Notes: generated by a model from the sequence alone, not told the origin. A stretch of DNA of 64,000 nt from Neisseria subflava (GCF_024205705.1 NZ_CP073115.1:2046001-2110000), one strand, 5' to 3'. Positions 1 to 9,353 are shown, counted from the first letter of the stretch. Program-made: numbers and translations.

Positions 1-2
1 TC

Positions 3-323
3 ATTCCAAGCCCGGGCCTGATTGAAAGCTGCCACTTGCCCGGCGGCTTCGGCGTCCGTGTCGACAGCCATATTTACCAAGGCTACCGCATCCCTCCTTA
101 CTACGACAGCCTGATCGGCAAAGTCTGTGTCGTCGGTAAAGACCGCGACCAAGCCATGGCAAAAATGCGCGTAGCCCTTGCCGAGCTAGCGATTACCGGC
201 ATCAAAACCAATACGCCGCTGCACCGCGACTTGTTCAGCGATCCGGGTTTCCAAAAAGGTGGTGTCAGCATCCACTACTTGGAACATTGGTTGGAAGAAC
301 GCAAAGCCAAACAGGATAAATAA
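3..323 (+). CDS. accC: Biotin carboxylase subunit of acetyl-CoA carboxylase, C-terminal part (partial)
   Basis: This is the last 106 codons of AccC, which carboxylates the biotin on BCCP using ATP and bicarbonate in the first step of fatty acid synthesis in the cytoplasm. The stretch reading YYDSLIGKVCVVGKDRDQA, then the GIKTN motif and HYLEHWLEE, matches the C-terminal lid of biotin carboxylases. The gene begins before the window. It ends at TAA 321-323 and is followed by a DUS hairpin. The recovered part looks intact. Confidence 0.93.
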   Translation: MPSPGLIESCHLPGGFGVRVDSHIYQGYRIPPYYDSLIGKVCVVGKDRDQAMAKMRVALAELAITGIKTNTPLHRDLFSDPGFQKGGVSIHYLEHWLEERKAKQDK

Positions 324-346
324 TCCCTTGTTTTGACTAAAAATAA

Positions 347-387
347 GGCCGTCTGAAACGCAAAATAAAGTTTCAGACGGCCTTTTT
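347..387 (+). terminator. DUS inverted-repeat terminator after accC
   Basis: GGCCGTCTGAAAC and its reverse complement flank a short A-rich loop and are followed by a run of T. This is the usual neisserial pairing of two uptake sequences into a Rho-independent terminator. It carries the normal GCCGTCTGAA form, whereas every DUS in the next 7.2 kb is the GTCGTCTGAA variant, so the left edge of the imported block lies immediately after it. Confidence 0.85.
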
Positions 388-388
388 T

Positions 389-1170
389 AAGGCGAAGCAG
401 GCTTCTTCAAATACCACGTGGACTTTGACGCGCTGGAAAGCCTGCCCGAACTCAAAGCAGGCAAAATCGGCGCGATTTGCCGTTCGCGTCCGACCAACCC
501 GACCGGCAACGTGCTGACCGACGGCGAAATGGCGCGGCTGGCCGCTTTGGCGCAAGAACACGGCATTCCGCTGATTATCGACAACGCCTACGGAATACCG
601 TTCCCCAACATCATTTACAGCGACGTGACGCTGAATTGGCACGAAAACATCATCCTCTGCTTCAGCCTTTCCAAAGTCGGCTTACCGGGCGTGCGCACCG
701 GCATCATCGTCGCCGCACCGGAAGTGGTCAAAGCCGTCAGCAGTCTGAACGCGATTGTGAACCTGTCGCCTACCCGCTTCGGCGCAGCCATTGCAACGCC
801 GCTGTTGCGGGACGGTCGTCTGAAACAGCTTTCAGACGACGTCATCCGGCCGTTTTACCGCAATGCCGTCTCGCTGCTCAAGCGCGAGCTGGGCGCATAT
901 CCGCTGAAAATCCACAAGCCCGAAGGCGTGATTTTCCTATGGCTCTGGTTTGAAAACCTGCCCGTTTCGTCGCAAACTCTGTACGAAATGCTCAAAGCCG
1001 AAGGCACGCTGATTATTCCGGGCGAACATTTCTTCGTCGGCATCGACACGCAGGATTACCCGCACACCCGCGAGTGCATCCGCATGAGCATCGCGCAGGA
1101 CGCGGAAACGCTGGAAAAAGGTATTGCCGCCATCGGCAGGGTGGTGCGCAGTTTGTACGATGCGGTGTAA
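389..1170 (+). pseudogene. 5'-truncated second copy of avtA (valine--pyruvate aminotransferase)
   Basis: The reading frame starts at codon 391 with GEAGFFKYHVDFDALESLPEL and runs to the TAA at 1168-1170. It corresponds to roughly residues 170-430 of the complete AvtA-like protein at 18982-20274. The amino-terminal third is missing and there is no plausible start; the codon before 391 is a stop inside the accC terminator. It is also four residues shorter just after the PFYR motif (NAVSLL against QQAQTAVSLL in the full copy). The PLP-binding region around SLSKVGLPG is present, but a type I aminotransferase lacking its first 170 residues should be inactive. Its internal DUS reads GGTCGTCTGAA, where the intact copy has GGCCGTCTGAA. 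It is probably a hitch-hiking flank of the imported siderophore operon. Confidence 0.85.
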
Positions 1171-1196
1171 ACGGTAAAGTTGATAGCCATTCAGTC

Positions 1197-1232
1197 AAAA
1201 GGTCGTCTGAAAACAGTTTCAGACGACCTTTT
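1197..1232 (+). terminator. Variant-DUS inverted-repeat terminator
   Basis: GGTCGTCTGAAAAC and its complement TTTCAGACGACC form a hairpin followed by T residues. The arms use the GTCGTCTGAA form, not the GCCGTCTGAA form of the host. Confidence 0.85.
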
Positions 1233-1314
1233 GTCATTTATTTATTTTTTTTGAAATGAAATTAATTTTCTTTTAAAATTAACCGTTACGATCGACTTTT
1301 GAAAGAAAATACAA

Positions 1315-3537
1315 ATGACTAAGCCCGCTTCCAGACTCAGCATCCTCAGCCTCTCCCTCTTTGCCGTTTCGGCGGCATTTGCCTCAGACGAACCCCAAGA
1401 CCGAGAAATCGCCGAACTCGAAACCATCACCGTAACCGCCAGCGCGGACGCATCCAAGGGCGGTTTGATTCCTGCATTTAAGGGCGGACAGGTGGCGCGC
1501 GGCAGCCGCGTGGGTATTTTGGGCAATAAAAAAAACCTAGAATCGCCGTTCTCCAATACTGCTTACACCAATAGGCTGATTCAGGACAAACATGCGCGCA
1601 GCGTCGGCGACGTACTGCAAAACGACCCGACCGTCCGCGTTGCGCGCGGTTACGGCAATTTTCAGGAAGCGTATTTCATACGCGGCTTTGCCGCCGAATC
1701 GGACGATACCATGTACAACGGCCTTTACGGCATCCTGCCGCGCCAATACATCGCCACCGAGCTTTTCGAACGCGTGGAAGTCCAGCGTGGCGCATCCGCC
1801 TTCTTAAACGGCATGGCACCGGGCGGCAACAATATCGGCGGCACGGTATCCGTATTGCCCAAACGCGCGTCCAATGAAGGATTGAACCGGCTGACTGCCA
1901 ATTACGGCGCGGGAAAACGCGGTGGTTTGGCGGCGGACGTGGCGCGCCGTTTCGGACAAAATCAGGAATTCGGCGTGCGCGTCAATGCGGCGCACCATAA
2001 CGGCAAAACCGCAATAGACGACGAAAAGTCCAAACTCAGCCTGGTCAATGTCGGCCTAGACTGGCGCAATGAAAATGCCCGCCTGTCCGCCGATTTGGGC
2101 TGGCAGGACAACAAGCTCAAAGCCACGCGTACCAATGTTACCCTGTCAGGTCTGACCGCCGTGCCGGCCGCGCCTGATGCCTCGTCCAACTGGGCGCAGC
2201 CTTGGACGTATTCCAACGAGCGCGACTGGTTCGGCACAATGCGCGGCGAATACGATTTCAACGACAACCTGACTGCCTACGCCGCCTACGGCTTCCGCCG
2301 CAGCAAGGAAAACAATTCTCTGGCAAACCTGACTGTCGGCAATGTCAACGGCAACGGATCGATTTACCGCTTTGACAACGCGCGTAAGGATAAAATCGAC
2401 ACGGGCGAAATCGGTTTGCGCGGCAAATTCAATACGGGCGCGGTAGAGCACGAATGGACCGCCGCCGCCAACCGGTTCCAATCCTCGCGCAAAAACGCTT
2501 ACATCATGGATTGGGGCAACCAATATACGACCAACCTCTACAACCCGTCCCGCTATCCGCAACCTGCAGCCGCCAACCCGCTGTATTCGGGCAACGACAT
2601 GGGCAATCCTGCTGTTACCGGCAAAACACGCCTGACCAGCTTCGCCTTGGGTGACACCTTCAGCCTTTGGGACAAACGCCTGCAATTCATGCTCGGTGCG
2701 CGCTGGCAGCAGGTGCATAACAAGGCTTACGCCTATAATACGGGCGCGCAAACCGAAAATTACAAAAAATCGCGCCTCAGTCCCGCCGCCGGCGCGGTGT
2801 ACCGCATCACGCCGAATTGGTCGGTGTACGGCAACTACATCGAAAGCCTGGGACAAGGCGCGACTGCAGGCTCGACTGCCTCCATCAACGGCCGGGTCTA
2901 CGCCGTCAGCAATACCGGCGAATCGCTCAAACCCTATGTTTCCAAACAAAAAGAAATCGGCACGAAATTTGAAGCCAACGGCTTCGGCGCGGGATTGGCC
3001 CTGTTCCACACCGACAAACCGCGTTCGCTTTACGTTGCCGAAAGCAACAACACCGCCCGCTTCACCTCCGAAGGCAAAGACCGCCACCGGGGCGCGGAAA
3101 TCACCGTTTACGGGGAAGTCGCACAAGGTGTGAGGCTCTTGGGCGGCATTACCCTGCTCGATGCCAAGCAGAAATCTACCGGCTCATCTTTAACTGACGG
3201 CAAACGCACCATCGGCGCGGCTAAAACCCAAGCCAACATTGGCTTGGAATGGGAAGTGCCGAAAGTGCAGGGTTTGGCATTTGACGGACGCATGGTTTAC
3301 ACCGGTTCTTCCTACGCCGATGCGGCCAATACGCTTAAAGTCGGCGGCTGGACGCGCTTCGACATCGGCGCGCGCTACCACACCCAAATCGGCAGGCACG
3401 AAGCCACCTTCCGCGCCCGCCTCGATAATGTTGCCAACAAGAAATACTGGGCATCCGTCGGCGGATACCCTAACAGCGGCTACCTGAACGCCGGCGCACC
3501 GCGCAGCTTCACCCTGTCGGCTTCGGTCGATTTTTAA
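1315..3537 (+). CDS. TonB-dependent ferric hydroxamate (ferrichrome-type) receptor
   Basis: This is a 740-residue outer-membrane receptor with a signal peptide (about 1-24, cut after SAAFA) and a TonB box region (ETITVTAS, about 36-43). The plug contains VGDVLQNDPTVRV, RGYGNFQEAYFIRGF and RVEVQRGASAFLNG. A 22-strand barrel follows, ending in the terminal aromatic SFTLSASVDF. The plug wording resembles the FcuA/FhuE/FoxA ferrichrome and ferrioxamine receptors. The next genes are an ATPase, a binding protein and a fused permease, the gene order of E. coli fhuACDB. The AT-rich 1240-1300 upstream is the likely promoter and probably Fur-controlled, but I see no convincing Fur box. Variant DUS flank the gene. 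The exact siderophore is unknown. Confidence 0.88.
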   Translation: MTKPASRLSILSLSLFAVSAAFASDEPQDREIAELETITVTASADASKGGLIPAFKGGQVARGSRVGILGNKKNLESPFSNTAYTNRLIQDKHARSVGDVLQNDPTVRVARGYGNFQEAYFIRGFAAESDDTMYNGLYGILPRQYIATELFERVEVQRGASAFLNGMAPGGNNIGGTVSVLPKRASNEGLNRLTANYGAGKRGGLAADVARRFGQNQEFGVRVNAAHHNGKTAIDDEKSKLSLVNVGLDWRNENARLSADLGWQDNKLKATRTNVTLSGLTAVPAAPDASSNWAQPWTYSNERDWFGTMRGEYDFNDNLTAYAAYGFRRSKENNSLANLTVGNVNGNGSIYRFDNARKDKIDTGEIGLRGKFNTGAVEHEWTAAANRFQSSRKNAYIMDWGNQYTTNLYNPSRYPQPAAANPLYSGNDMGNPAVTGKTRLTSFALGDTFSLWDKRLQFMLGARWQQVHNKAYAYNTGAQTENYKKSRLSPAAGAVYRITPNWSVYGNYIESLGQGATAGSTASINGRVYAVSNTGESLKPYVSKQKEIGTKFEANGFGAGLALFHTDKPRSLYVAESNNTARFTSEGKDRHRGAEITVYGEVAQGVRLLGGITLLDAKQKSTGSSLTDGKRTIGAAKTQANIGLEWEVPKVQGLAFDGRMVYTGSSYADAANTLKVGGWTRFDIGARYHTQIGRHEATFRARLDNVANKKYWASVGGYPNSGYLNAGAPRSFTLSASVDF

Positions 3538-3568
3538 GGGACGGGCGGCAAACGGCCTCCAACGGTCC

Positions 3569-3600
3569 AAAGGTCGTCTGAAACGTTTTCAGACGACCTT
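3569..3600 (+). terminator. Variant-DUS hairpin after the receptor gene
   Basis: AAGGTCGTCTGAAAC pairs with TTTCAGACGACCTT. No T run follows, so it may act as an attenuator or mRNA 3' stabiliser between the receptor and transporter genes rather than as a strong terminator. Confidence 0.55.
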
Positions 3601-3752
3601 GGAGCCTGGGGCGTCCGACTTTGCCCTACGCTTTCGGACAACTGCCGTAAAACTCCGCCTTTGCGGCATTGGCACCGACAACGGGCAATGGATTTTGCTG
3701 CGCCGCCGCTTTCTCCGAATAACGTCAAACCCACTAAAAGGTCGTCTGAAAC

Positions 3753-4517
3753 GTGTTCCAAATCCAAAACGCCACCTTCGCCATACCCGGCCGCTCGCTG
3801 CTGCACGACATCAGCGTCAACTTTTTCCCTAACCGCGTGTACGGCCTCATCGGTCATAACGGCTCGGGCAAGTCCACGCTGTTGAAACTGCTCACCCGCC
3901 AGCATGAACCTGCAGGCGGCAGGATATTGCTAAACGACAAAGAAATACGCGCCTATTCCGCCCGCGCATACGCCAAAGAAGTCGCCTATCTTCCGCAGCA
4001 ACTGCCCGCCGCTACCGCGCTGACCGCGCGCGAGCTGGTTATGATGGGGCGTTATGCCTGGAGCGGGCTTTTAGGGCGCACGAACGATGCGGACAGACAG
4101 GCGGTGGAACAGGCGTTGCGGCTGACGCATACGGAAAAATTTGCCGATCAAATCGTCGATACGCTGTCGGGCGGCGAACGTTCGCGCGTCTGGCTGGCGA
4201 TGTGCCTGGCGCAGCAAAGCCGCTTTTTGCTGCTGGACGAACCGCTTGCCGCTTTGGACATCGCCCACCAAATCGACGTGATGGCACTGGTGCGCAAGCT
4301 GTCTCGCAATTTGGGTTTGGGCGTCATCATCGTCATCCACGATATTAATCTGGCGGCGCAGTATTGCGATGAACTGGTCGCGCTCAAACAGGGATGGCTA
4401 TTAAAAACGGGCAAACCCGCCGACATCATGACCGCAGAAGTGTTGAAAGACATTTACAGCGTCGATATGAACATCATCGCCCATCCTGAAAACGGCCGAC
4501 CCGTGGCATTGCCTTGA
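3753..4517 (+). CDS. fhuC: Ferric hydroxamate ABC transporter ATPase (FhuC-like)
   Basis: This 254-residue ATPase powers ferric siderophore import across the inner membrane. Walker A GHNGSGKST lies near residue 35, the ABC signature LSGGERSR near 138, Walker B LLLDEP near 158 and the H-loop VIIVIHDIN near 190. The start is GTG at 3753, directly after a variant DUS (AAAGGTCGTCTGAAAC), so part of the DUS may serve as the ribosome-binding region. The 215-bp gap after the receptor holds a hairpin. Its length and order in the operon match FhuC/FecE. Confidence 0.87.
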   Translation: MFQIQNATFAIPGRSLLHDISVNFFPNRVYGLIGHNGSGKSTLLKLLTRQHEPAGGRILLNDKEIRAYSARAYAKEVAYLPQQLPAATALTARELVMMGRYAWSGLLGRTNDADRQAVEQALRLTHTEKFADQIVDTLSGGERSRVWLAMCLAQQSRFLLLDEPLAALDIAHQIDVMALVRKLSRNLGLGVIIVIHDINLAAQYCDELVALKQGWLLKTGKPADIMTAEVLKDIYSVDMNIIAHPENGRPVALP

Positions 4518-4667
4518 CGCAGGCAAGCCGTCCTGCCGCATAAGCTCCGATCATAAAATCCGCCACCCGAATCCAAACCGGATGACATTGCAGACCATTG
4601 TAGAATACCTGTATCCGATATGTTTCAGACGACCCTTTATTCAAAAACCGAAAAACCTTCCAAGCTG

Positions 4668-5579
4668 ATGTCCCACCGCTTTTCAGACGACATTCCCCGC
4701 CTTGCCGCACGGCTGTTTTTTACCGCCGCCCTCCTGTTTTCCCTGCCTGCACCCGCCGCACCGCGCGTGGCGACTTCGGACTGGACGGTCGCCGAAACAC
4801 TGACGGCGATGGGGCATCCGCCCGTCAGCGTCGCCGACCGCCGCGTGTACGATACCTGGGTGAACCATCCGCCGCTGCCCGCTGCCGTCAAGGAAGCGGG
4901 GCTGCGCTTCCAGCCGAATTTGGAGCGGCTGTATCAGATAAAGCCTGATTTTTTCGTGCAATCTTCCTGGTATGCCGCCGCCAAGTCCCAGTTTGAAAAA
5001 ATCGCCCCGGTACGCGAAGTGGATTTCGGCACGGCAAAAAGCATCGAATATGCCCACACGGTCGAAGCCACGCGCAGGCTGGGTAAAATCATCGGCGACC
5101 CTGCCGCTGCCGAAAAGCTGATTGCCGGTACGGAAAACCTGTTTGCTCGCGCCAAACCCGCGCTTTCGGCATATCGCGGCCGCCCGTTTGCGGTGGTGCA
5201 GTTTGCCGACGGGCGGCATTTGCGGATTTACGGCAAGACTTCGCTGTTTCAGGCTGTGTTCGACAAATTGGGGCTAAACAATGCCTGGACGGGCAAAAGC
5301 AACGAATGGGGTTTCGAAAACATCACGCTTTTAGATTTGGCAAAGCTGCCGCCGAACACGCTGCTGATCATCGTCAAACCGCATCCTCAAAATACACGTG
5401 CAACGCTCGAAAAAAGCGCGCTTTGGCAACGTCTGCCGTTCAGCCGCCCTGCAAACCGCCGCATCTTCGAGCCGTCGTGGAGCTACGGCGCGCTGCCATC
5501 CATGCAGCGTTTCACTTTGCAACTGATGCGTTCGATGTCGTCTAAAAACCCGTCCGCACAAAAGGAAGTCGCATGGTAA
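4668..5579 (+). CDS. fhuD: Ferric hydroxamate periplasmic binding protein (FhuD-like)
   Basis: The protein has a signal peptide (RLAARLFFTAALLFSLPAPAA) and then a class III binding-protein fold starting RVATSDWTVAETLTAMGHPP. The segment GKTSLFQAVFDKLGLNNAW followed by NEWGFENITL resembles FhuD. It delivers ferric siderophore to the FhuB-like permease. An upstream ATG at 4620 would add 16 residues, but that ATG abuts a variant DUS and makes an odd leader, so ATG 4668 is preferred. The stop overlaps the start of the permease gene (ATGGTAA), indicating translational coupling. The twin-arginine signal of E. coli FhuD is not seen. Confidence 0.8.
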   Translation: MSHRFSDDIPRLAARLFFTAALLFSLPAPAAPRVATSDWTVAETLTAMGHPPVSVADRRVYDTWVNHPPLPAAVKEAGLRFQPNLERLYQIKPDFFVQSSWYAAAKSQFEKIAPVREVDFGTAKSIEYAHTVEATRRLGKIIGDPAAAEKLIAGTENLFARAKPALSAYRGRPFAVVQFADGRHLRIYGKTSLFQAVFDKLGLNNAWTGKSNEWGFENITLLDLAKLPPNTLLIIVKPHPQNTRATLEKSALWQRLPFSRPANRRIFEPSWSYGALPSMQRFTLQLMRSMSSKNPSAQKEVAW

Positions 5580-7540
5580 AGATTTTCAGACGACCTCTGC
5601 CTATCCTTGCCGCCACGTTGGCAATATCGTGCGCGCTGACGGCGTTTTGGATATTGAAGCTGGAATGGACGCTGCCGTGGCTGCGGCTGTTTGATCGTCC
5701 CGACAGCCTGCCTTTGGACGCGCTGATGGTGCAGAACAACACCCTGCCCCGCATGGCTATGGCGCTGCTCGCGGGCGGCAGTACGGCGATGGCGACCATG
5801 CTGATGCAGCAGTTGATGCGCAATCCGCTCGCATCCGACAGTACACTGGCAGTCAGCAGCGGCGCGCAGGCGGCTTTGGTGGCGGCGACCGTGTTCGCCC
5901 CTTCCTTCCTTGCCTACGGCACGTCCGCCGTGGCATTTGCCGGCGCAGCGGCGGCTTTGGGCGCGGTATTGCGGCTGTCGGCACGGCGCGCCCTGCAACC
6001 GCTCAGCGTCGTGCTGGCGGGTTTGGTGGTCAGCCTGTATCTGGGTTCCCTCACCGGTATCGTGATGCTGTTTTTCAGCGAAGAGACGCGCGGCGTGATG
6101 CAGTGGGGCAGCGGCTCCCTGGTGCAGGACAGTTGGCGCGATACGTTAGGGCTTTTGTGGCGGATTGCTGTTGCCGCCATACTTACCGCCTTTTTAATCA
6201 AACCGTTAAACATCATGAGCCTGGGCGACACGCAGGCGGAATCGGCAGGCATACCGGTGAAGAAAATCCGCCTGCTGTCTTTGGCGGTTGCTGCATTTTT
6301 GAGTGCGGGCGTGGTCGGCTTTGTCGGCATGATGGGCTTTGTCGGATTGGCGGCGGCGACGCTGGTGCGGCAAATGGGCGTACGCACGCTGTCCATGCGC
6401 CTGATTTGTTCCTTCATCGTCGGCGCACTGCTTTTGATGCTGACGGACAACGGCCTGATGCTGCTGAAACACTACCGCGGCACCGATCTGCCAGCCGGCG
6501 CTGTAACTGCCCTCGTCGGCGCGCCGCTTTTGTTGTGGCTGACGGCTAAAGCACCTCCGCGTCCTTCGTTTCAGACAACCTCCGATATTTCAACCGCCGC
6601 GCCGCACGTCCCGCACCTCTTGCGTTTTCTGCTGATTATCGCCGTCGCCGTATCGGTATTGGCGTTTACGGTTGGACGCTATGACGAAACCCTGCGCCTG
6701 ACTATAGACCCGGAATATTTCGTATTCCGCTACCCGCGCGTGCTGCTCGCCGCCGCCACCGGCACCATGCTCGCGTTGACCGGCGTCATACTGCAAAGGC
6801 TGACGCAAAACCCGATGGCGGGACCCGAACTCTTGGGCATCAGCTCTGGAACGGCATTCGGCGCGATGTCGGTAGTGATGCTGTTCGGCATTACCTCGGG
6901 CAGTGGCTGGTTTTGGCTGACAGGTATCGTTTCCGCTCTCGTATCCTTGGGGCTGTTGATGCTGTTCAACCGCAAAAACGGATTTACTCCCGAAAAAATC
7001 CTGCTTACCGGCATGGCGCTGGCCGCACTCGCCGATGCCGCCATCCGCATTTGGATGGCAACCGGCGATTTCCGCGTACAACTGCTTTTATTGTGGATGT
7101 CAGGTTCAACCTATCAGGCAACGCCCGAATCCGCCCTTACCGTCTGCCTCCTCGCCGCCGCCTCACTCCTCCTCATCCTCACGCTGCAACGCTGGCTCGG
7201 ACTGCTCAGTCTGAACGCAACAATCGCCCGCTCCGTCGGCATCAACGTCCCCCTTGCACGGCTGGTGCTGATCGTCTCAAGCGCAGCGTTAACCGCCTTA
7301 TCCACACTGCTTATCGGCCCCTTGAGCTTCGTCGGACTGCTTGCGCCGCATCTGGCCCGTATGCTCGGCGCACGCCTGCCCAAACAGCAACTTGCCGCCG
7401 CCGCACTCATCGGTGCATCGGTTATGATGACGGCCGACTGGCTGGGCAGGCAGGTAATGTTCCCTTACGAAGTCCCCGCCGGAATGATGGCCACGCTCAT
7501 AGGCGGCGCATATTTCATGATGATGATGCGCAAGCTTTAA
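5573..7540 (+). CDS. fhuB: Fused double-length ferric hydroxamate permease (FhuB-like)
   Basis: This 655-residue protein contains two FecCD-type permease halves in tandem. Half one spans about 1-325 and half two about 340-655; each holds the GVVGFVGMMGFVGL or LSFVGLLAPHLARM cytoplasmic loop that docks the ATPase. FhuB is the fused permease of this family, while FepD/G and FecC/D are separate proteins, which supports a hydroxamate system. The start codon overlaps the preceding stop. A variant DUS is translated near the N-terminus (KIFRRP). Confidence 0.87.
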   Translation: MVKIFRRPLPILAATLAISCALTAFWILKLEWTLPWLRLFDRPDSLPLDALMVQNNTLPRMAMALLAGGSTAMATMLMQQLMRNPLASDSTLAVSSGAQAALVAATVFAPSFLAYGTSAVAFAGAAAALGAVLRLSARRALQPLSVVLAGLVVSLYLGSLTGIVMLFFSEETRGVMQWGSGSLVQDSWRDTLGLLWRIAVAAILTAFLIKPLNIMSLGDTQAESAGIPVKKIRLLSLAVAAFLSAGVVGFVGMMGFVGLAAATLVRQMGVRTLSMRLICSFIVGALLLMLTDNGLMLLKHYRGTDLPAGAVTALVGAPLLLWLTAKAPPRPSFQTTSDISTAAPHVPHLLRFLLIIAVAVSVLAFTVGRYDETLRLTIDPEYFVFRYPRVLLAAATGTMLALTGVILQRLTQNPMAGPELLGISSGTAFGAMSVVMLFGITSGSGWFWLTGIVSALVSLGLLMLFNRKNGFTPEKILLTGMALAALADAAIRIWMATGDFRVQLLLLWMSGSTYQATPESALTVCLLAAASLLLILTLQRWLGLLSLNATIARSVGINVPLARLVLIVSSAALTALSTLLIGPLSFVGLLAPHLARMLGARLPKQQLAAAALIGASVMMTADWLGRQVMFPYEVPAGMMATLIGGAYFMMMMRKL

Positions 7541-7556
7541 TGCGAACGGAGATACA

Positions 7557-7595
7557 AAAAGGTCGTCTGAAAACAGTTTCAGACGACCTTTTTGT
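7557..7595 (+). terminator. Variant-DUS terminator ending the siderophore operon
   Basis: GGTCGTCTGAAAAC and TTTCAGACGACC form the stem, followed by TTTTTG. It is nearly the same as the hairpin at 1197-1232 and is the last variant-DUS pair of the imported block. The next DUS, at 9447, is the host form. Confidence 0.87.
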
Positions 7596-7736
7596 TTAAC
7601 ATGTTTATTCGATAATAAAAATCTAACAAAAATAAAATCTCAATTAATAATAACAATATTAAATTGAAGTCATAGTTCCAATAGTTAAAACCTTTCTGTA
7701 TAGTTCTTTTCATAGCTTAAGCAAAAGGAAAAACAA

Positions 7737-7808
7737 ATGTCGATACAAGAAATTTATGAATACCAAGAAACCGGCTACGAATATGCTTTTCGGCAAATCG
7801 TTTTATAA
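7737..7808 (+). CDS. Micro-ORF upstream of katA (23 residues)
   Basis: ATG 7737 opens MSIQEIYEYQETGYEYAF and ends at TAA 7806-7808, 30 bp before the catalase start. AAAGGAAAAACAA just upstream is a fair ribosome-binding site. No known product is recognised. It may be a leader peptide in the katA mRNA, or chance. The 190 bp before it, after the siderophore operon, is AT-rich and should hold the katA promoter. Confidence 0.4.
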   Translation: MSIQEIYEYQETGYEYAFRQIVL

Positions 7809-7838
7809 ATCACTGACCATTTTGCAAAGGAAATCATC

Positions 7839-9353
7839 ATGACCGTCTCTAAATGCCCTGTTACCCACCTGACCATGAACAACGGCGCGCCTGTTGCCGA
7901 CAATCAAAACAGCCTGACTGCCGGCCCACGCGGCCCGTTGCTGGCGCAGGATTTGTGGCTGAATGAAAAACTCGCCGACTTCGTGCGCGAAGTCATCCCC
8001 GAACGCCGTATGCACGCCAAAGGTTCGGGTGCGTTCGGTACGTTCACCGTAACACACGACATCACAAAATACACCCGCGCCAAAATCTTCAGCGAAGTCG
8101 GTAAGAAAACCGAGATGTTCGCCCGTTTCACCACCGTGGCAGGCGAGCGCGGCGCAGCCGATGCGGAACGCGACATCCGTGGCTTTGCATTGAAGTTCTA
8201 TACCGAAGAAGGCAACTGGGATATGGTCGGCAACAACACGCCCGTGTTCTTCCTGCGCGACCCGCGTAAATTCCCCGACCTGAACAAAGCCGTCAAACGC
8301 GACCCGCGCACCAATATGCGTTCCGCCACAAACAACTGGGACTTCTGGACGCTGCTGCCCGAAGCCCTACACCAAGTCACCATCGTCATGAGCGACCGCG
8401 GCATCCCCGCCAGCTACCGCCATATGCACGGCTTCGGTTCGCATACATACAGCTTCTGGAACGAAGCGGGCGAGCGTTTTTGGGTGAAATTCCATTTCCG
8501 CAGCCAACAAGGCATTAAAAACCTGACCAACGAAGAAGCCGCAAAAATCATCGCCGACGACCGCGAAAGCCATCAGCGCGACCTGTACGAAGCCATCGAG
8601 TGCGGCGAGTTTCCGAAATGGACGATGTACATCCAAGTCATGCCTGAGGCCGATGCGGAAAAAGTGCCGTATCATCCCTTCGACCTGACCAAAGTTTGGC
8701 CGAAAAAAGACTATCCGCTGATTGAAGTGGGCGAATTCGAGTTGAACCGCAATCCCGAAAACTTCTTCGCCGATGTGGAACAATCCGCCTTCGCACCGAG
8801 CAACCTCGTTCCCGGTATCGGCGCCAGCCCCGACAAAATGCTGCAAGCCCGTTTGTTCAATTACGCCGACGCGCAGCGCTACCGTTTGGGCGTAAACTTC
8901 CGCCAAATTCCCGTCAACCGCCCGCGTTGCCCTGTTCACAGCAACCAACGCGACGGGCAAGGCCGTGCCGACGGCAACTACGGCAGCCTGCCGCACTACG
9001 AACCCAACAGCTTCGGCCAATGGCAGCAACAACCCGACTTCGCCGAACCGCCTTTGAAAATCAACGGCGACGTGGCGCACTGGGACTACCGCCAAGACGA
9101 TGACGACTACTTCAGCCAACCGCGCGCCTTGTTCAAGCTGATGAACAATGAGCAACAACAAGCTTTGTTTAACAACACCGCCGCAGCCATGGGCGATGCA
9201 CCAGACTTCATCAAATATCGCCATATCCGCAACTGCTACCGTTGCGATCCGGCATACGGCGAAGGCGTAGCCAAAGCCCTTGGACTGACTGTCGAAGATG
9301 CCCAAGCGGCAAGAGCTAACGACCCGGCTTTAGGTCAACCTGGTTTACTGTAA
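7839..9353 (+). CDS. katA: Catalase (monofunctional haem, small subunit)
   Basis: This 504-residue catalase converts hydrogen peroxide to water and oxygen in the cytoplasm. It has the active-site signature REVIPERRMHAKGSGAFG with the distal histidine, the distal asparagine in MVGNNTPVFFLRDP, and the proximal haem tyrosine in RLFNYADAQRYRLG. The length is typical of clade 3 catalases such as neisserial KatA. AAAGGAAATCATC precedes ATG 7839. It is intact. Confidence 0.96.
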   Translation: MTVSKCPVTHLTMNNGAPVADNQNSLTAGPRGPLLAQDLWLNEKLADFVREVIPERRMHAKGSGAFGTFTVTHDITKYTRAKIFSEVGKKTEMFARFTTVAGERGAADAERDIRGFALKFYTEEGNWDMVGNNTPVFFLRDPRKFPDLNKAVKRDPRTNMRSATNNWDFWTLLPEALHQVTIVMSDRGIPASYRHMHGFGSHTYSFWNEAGERFWVKFHFRSQQGIKNLTNEEAAKIIADDRESHQRDLYEAIECGEFPKWTMYIQVMPEADAEKVPYHPFDLTKVWPKKDYPLIEVGEFELNRNPENFFADVEQSAFAPSNLVPGIGASPDKMLQARLFNYADAQRYRLGVNFRQIPVNRPRCPVHSNQRDGQGRADGNYGSLPHYEPNSFGQWQQQPDFAEPPLKINGDVAHWDYRQDDDDYFSQPRALFKLMNNEQQQALFNNTAAAMGDAPDFIKYRHIRNCYRCDPAYGEGVAKALGLTVEDAQAARANDPALGQPGLL

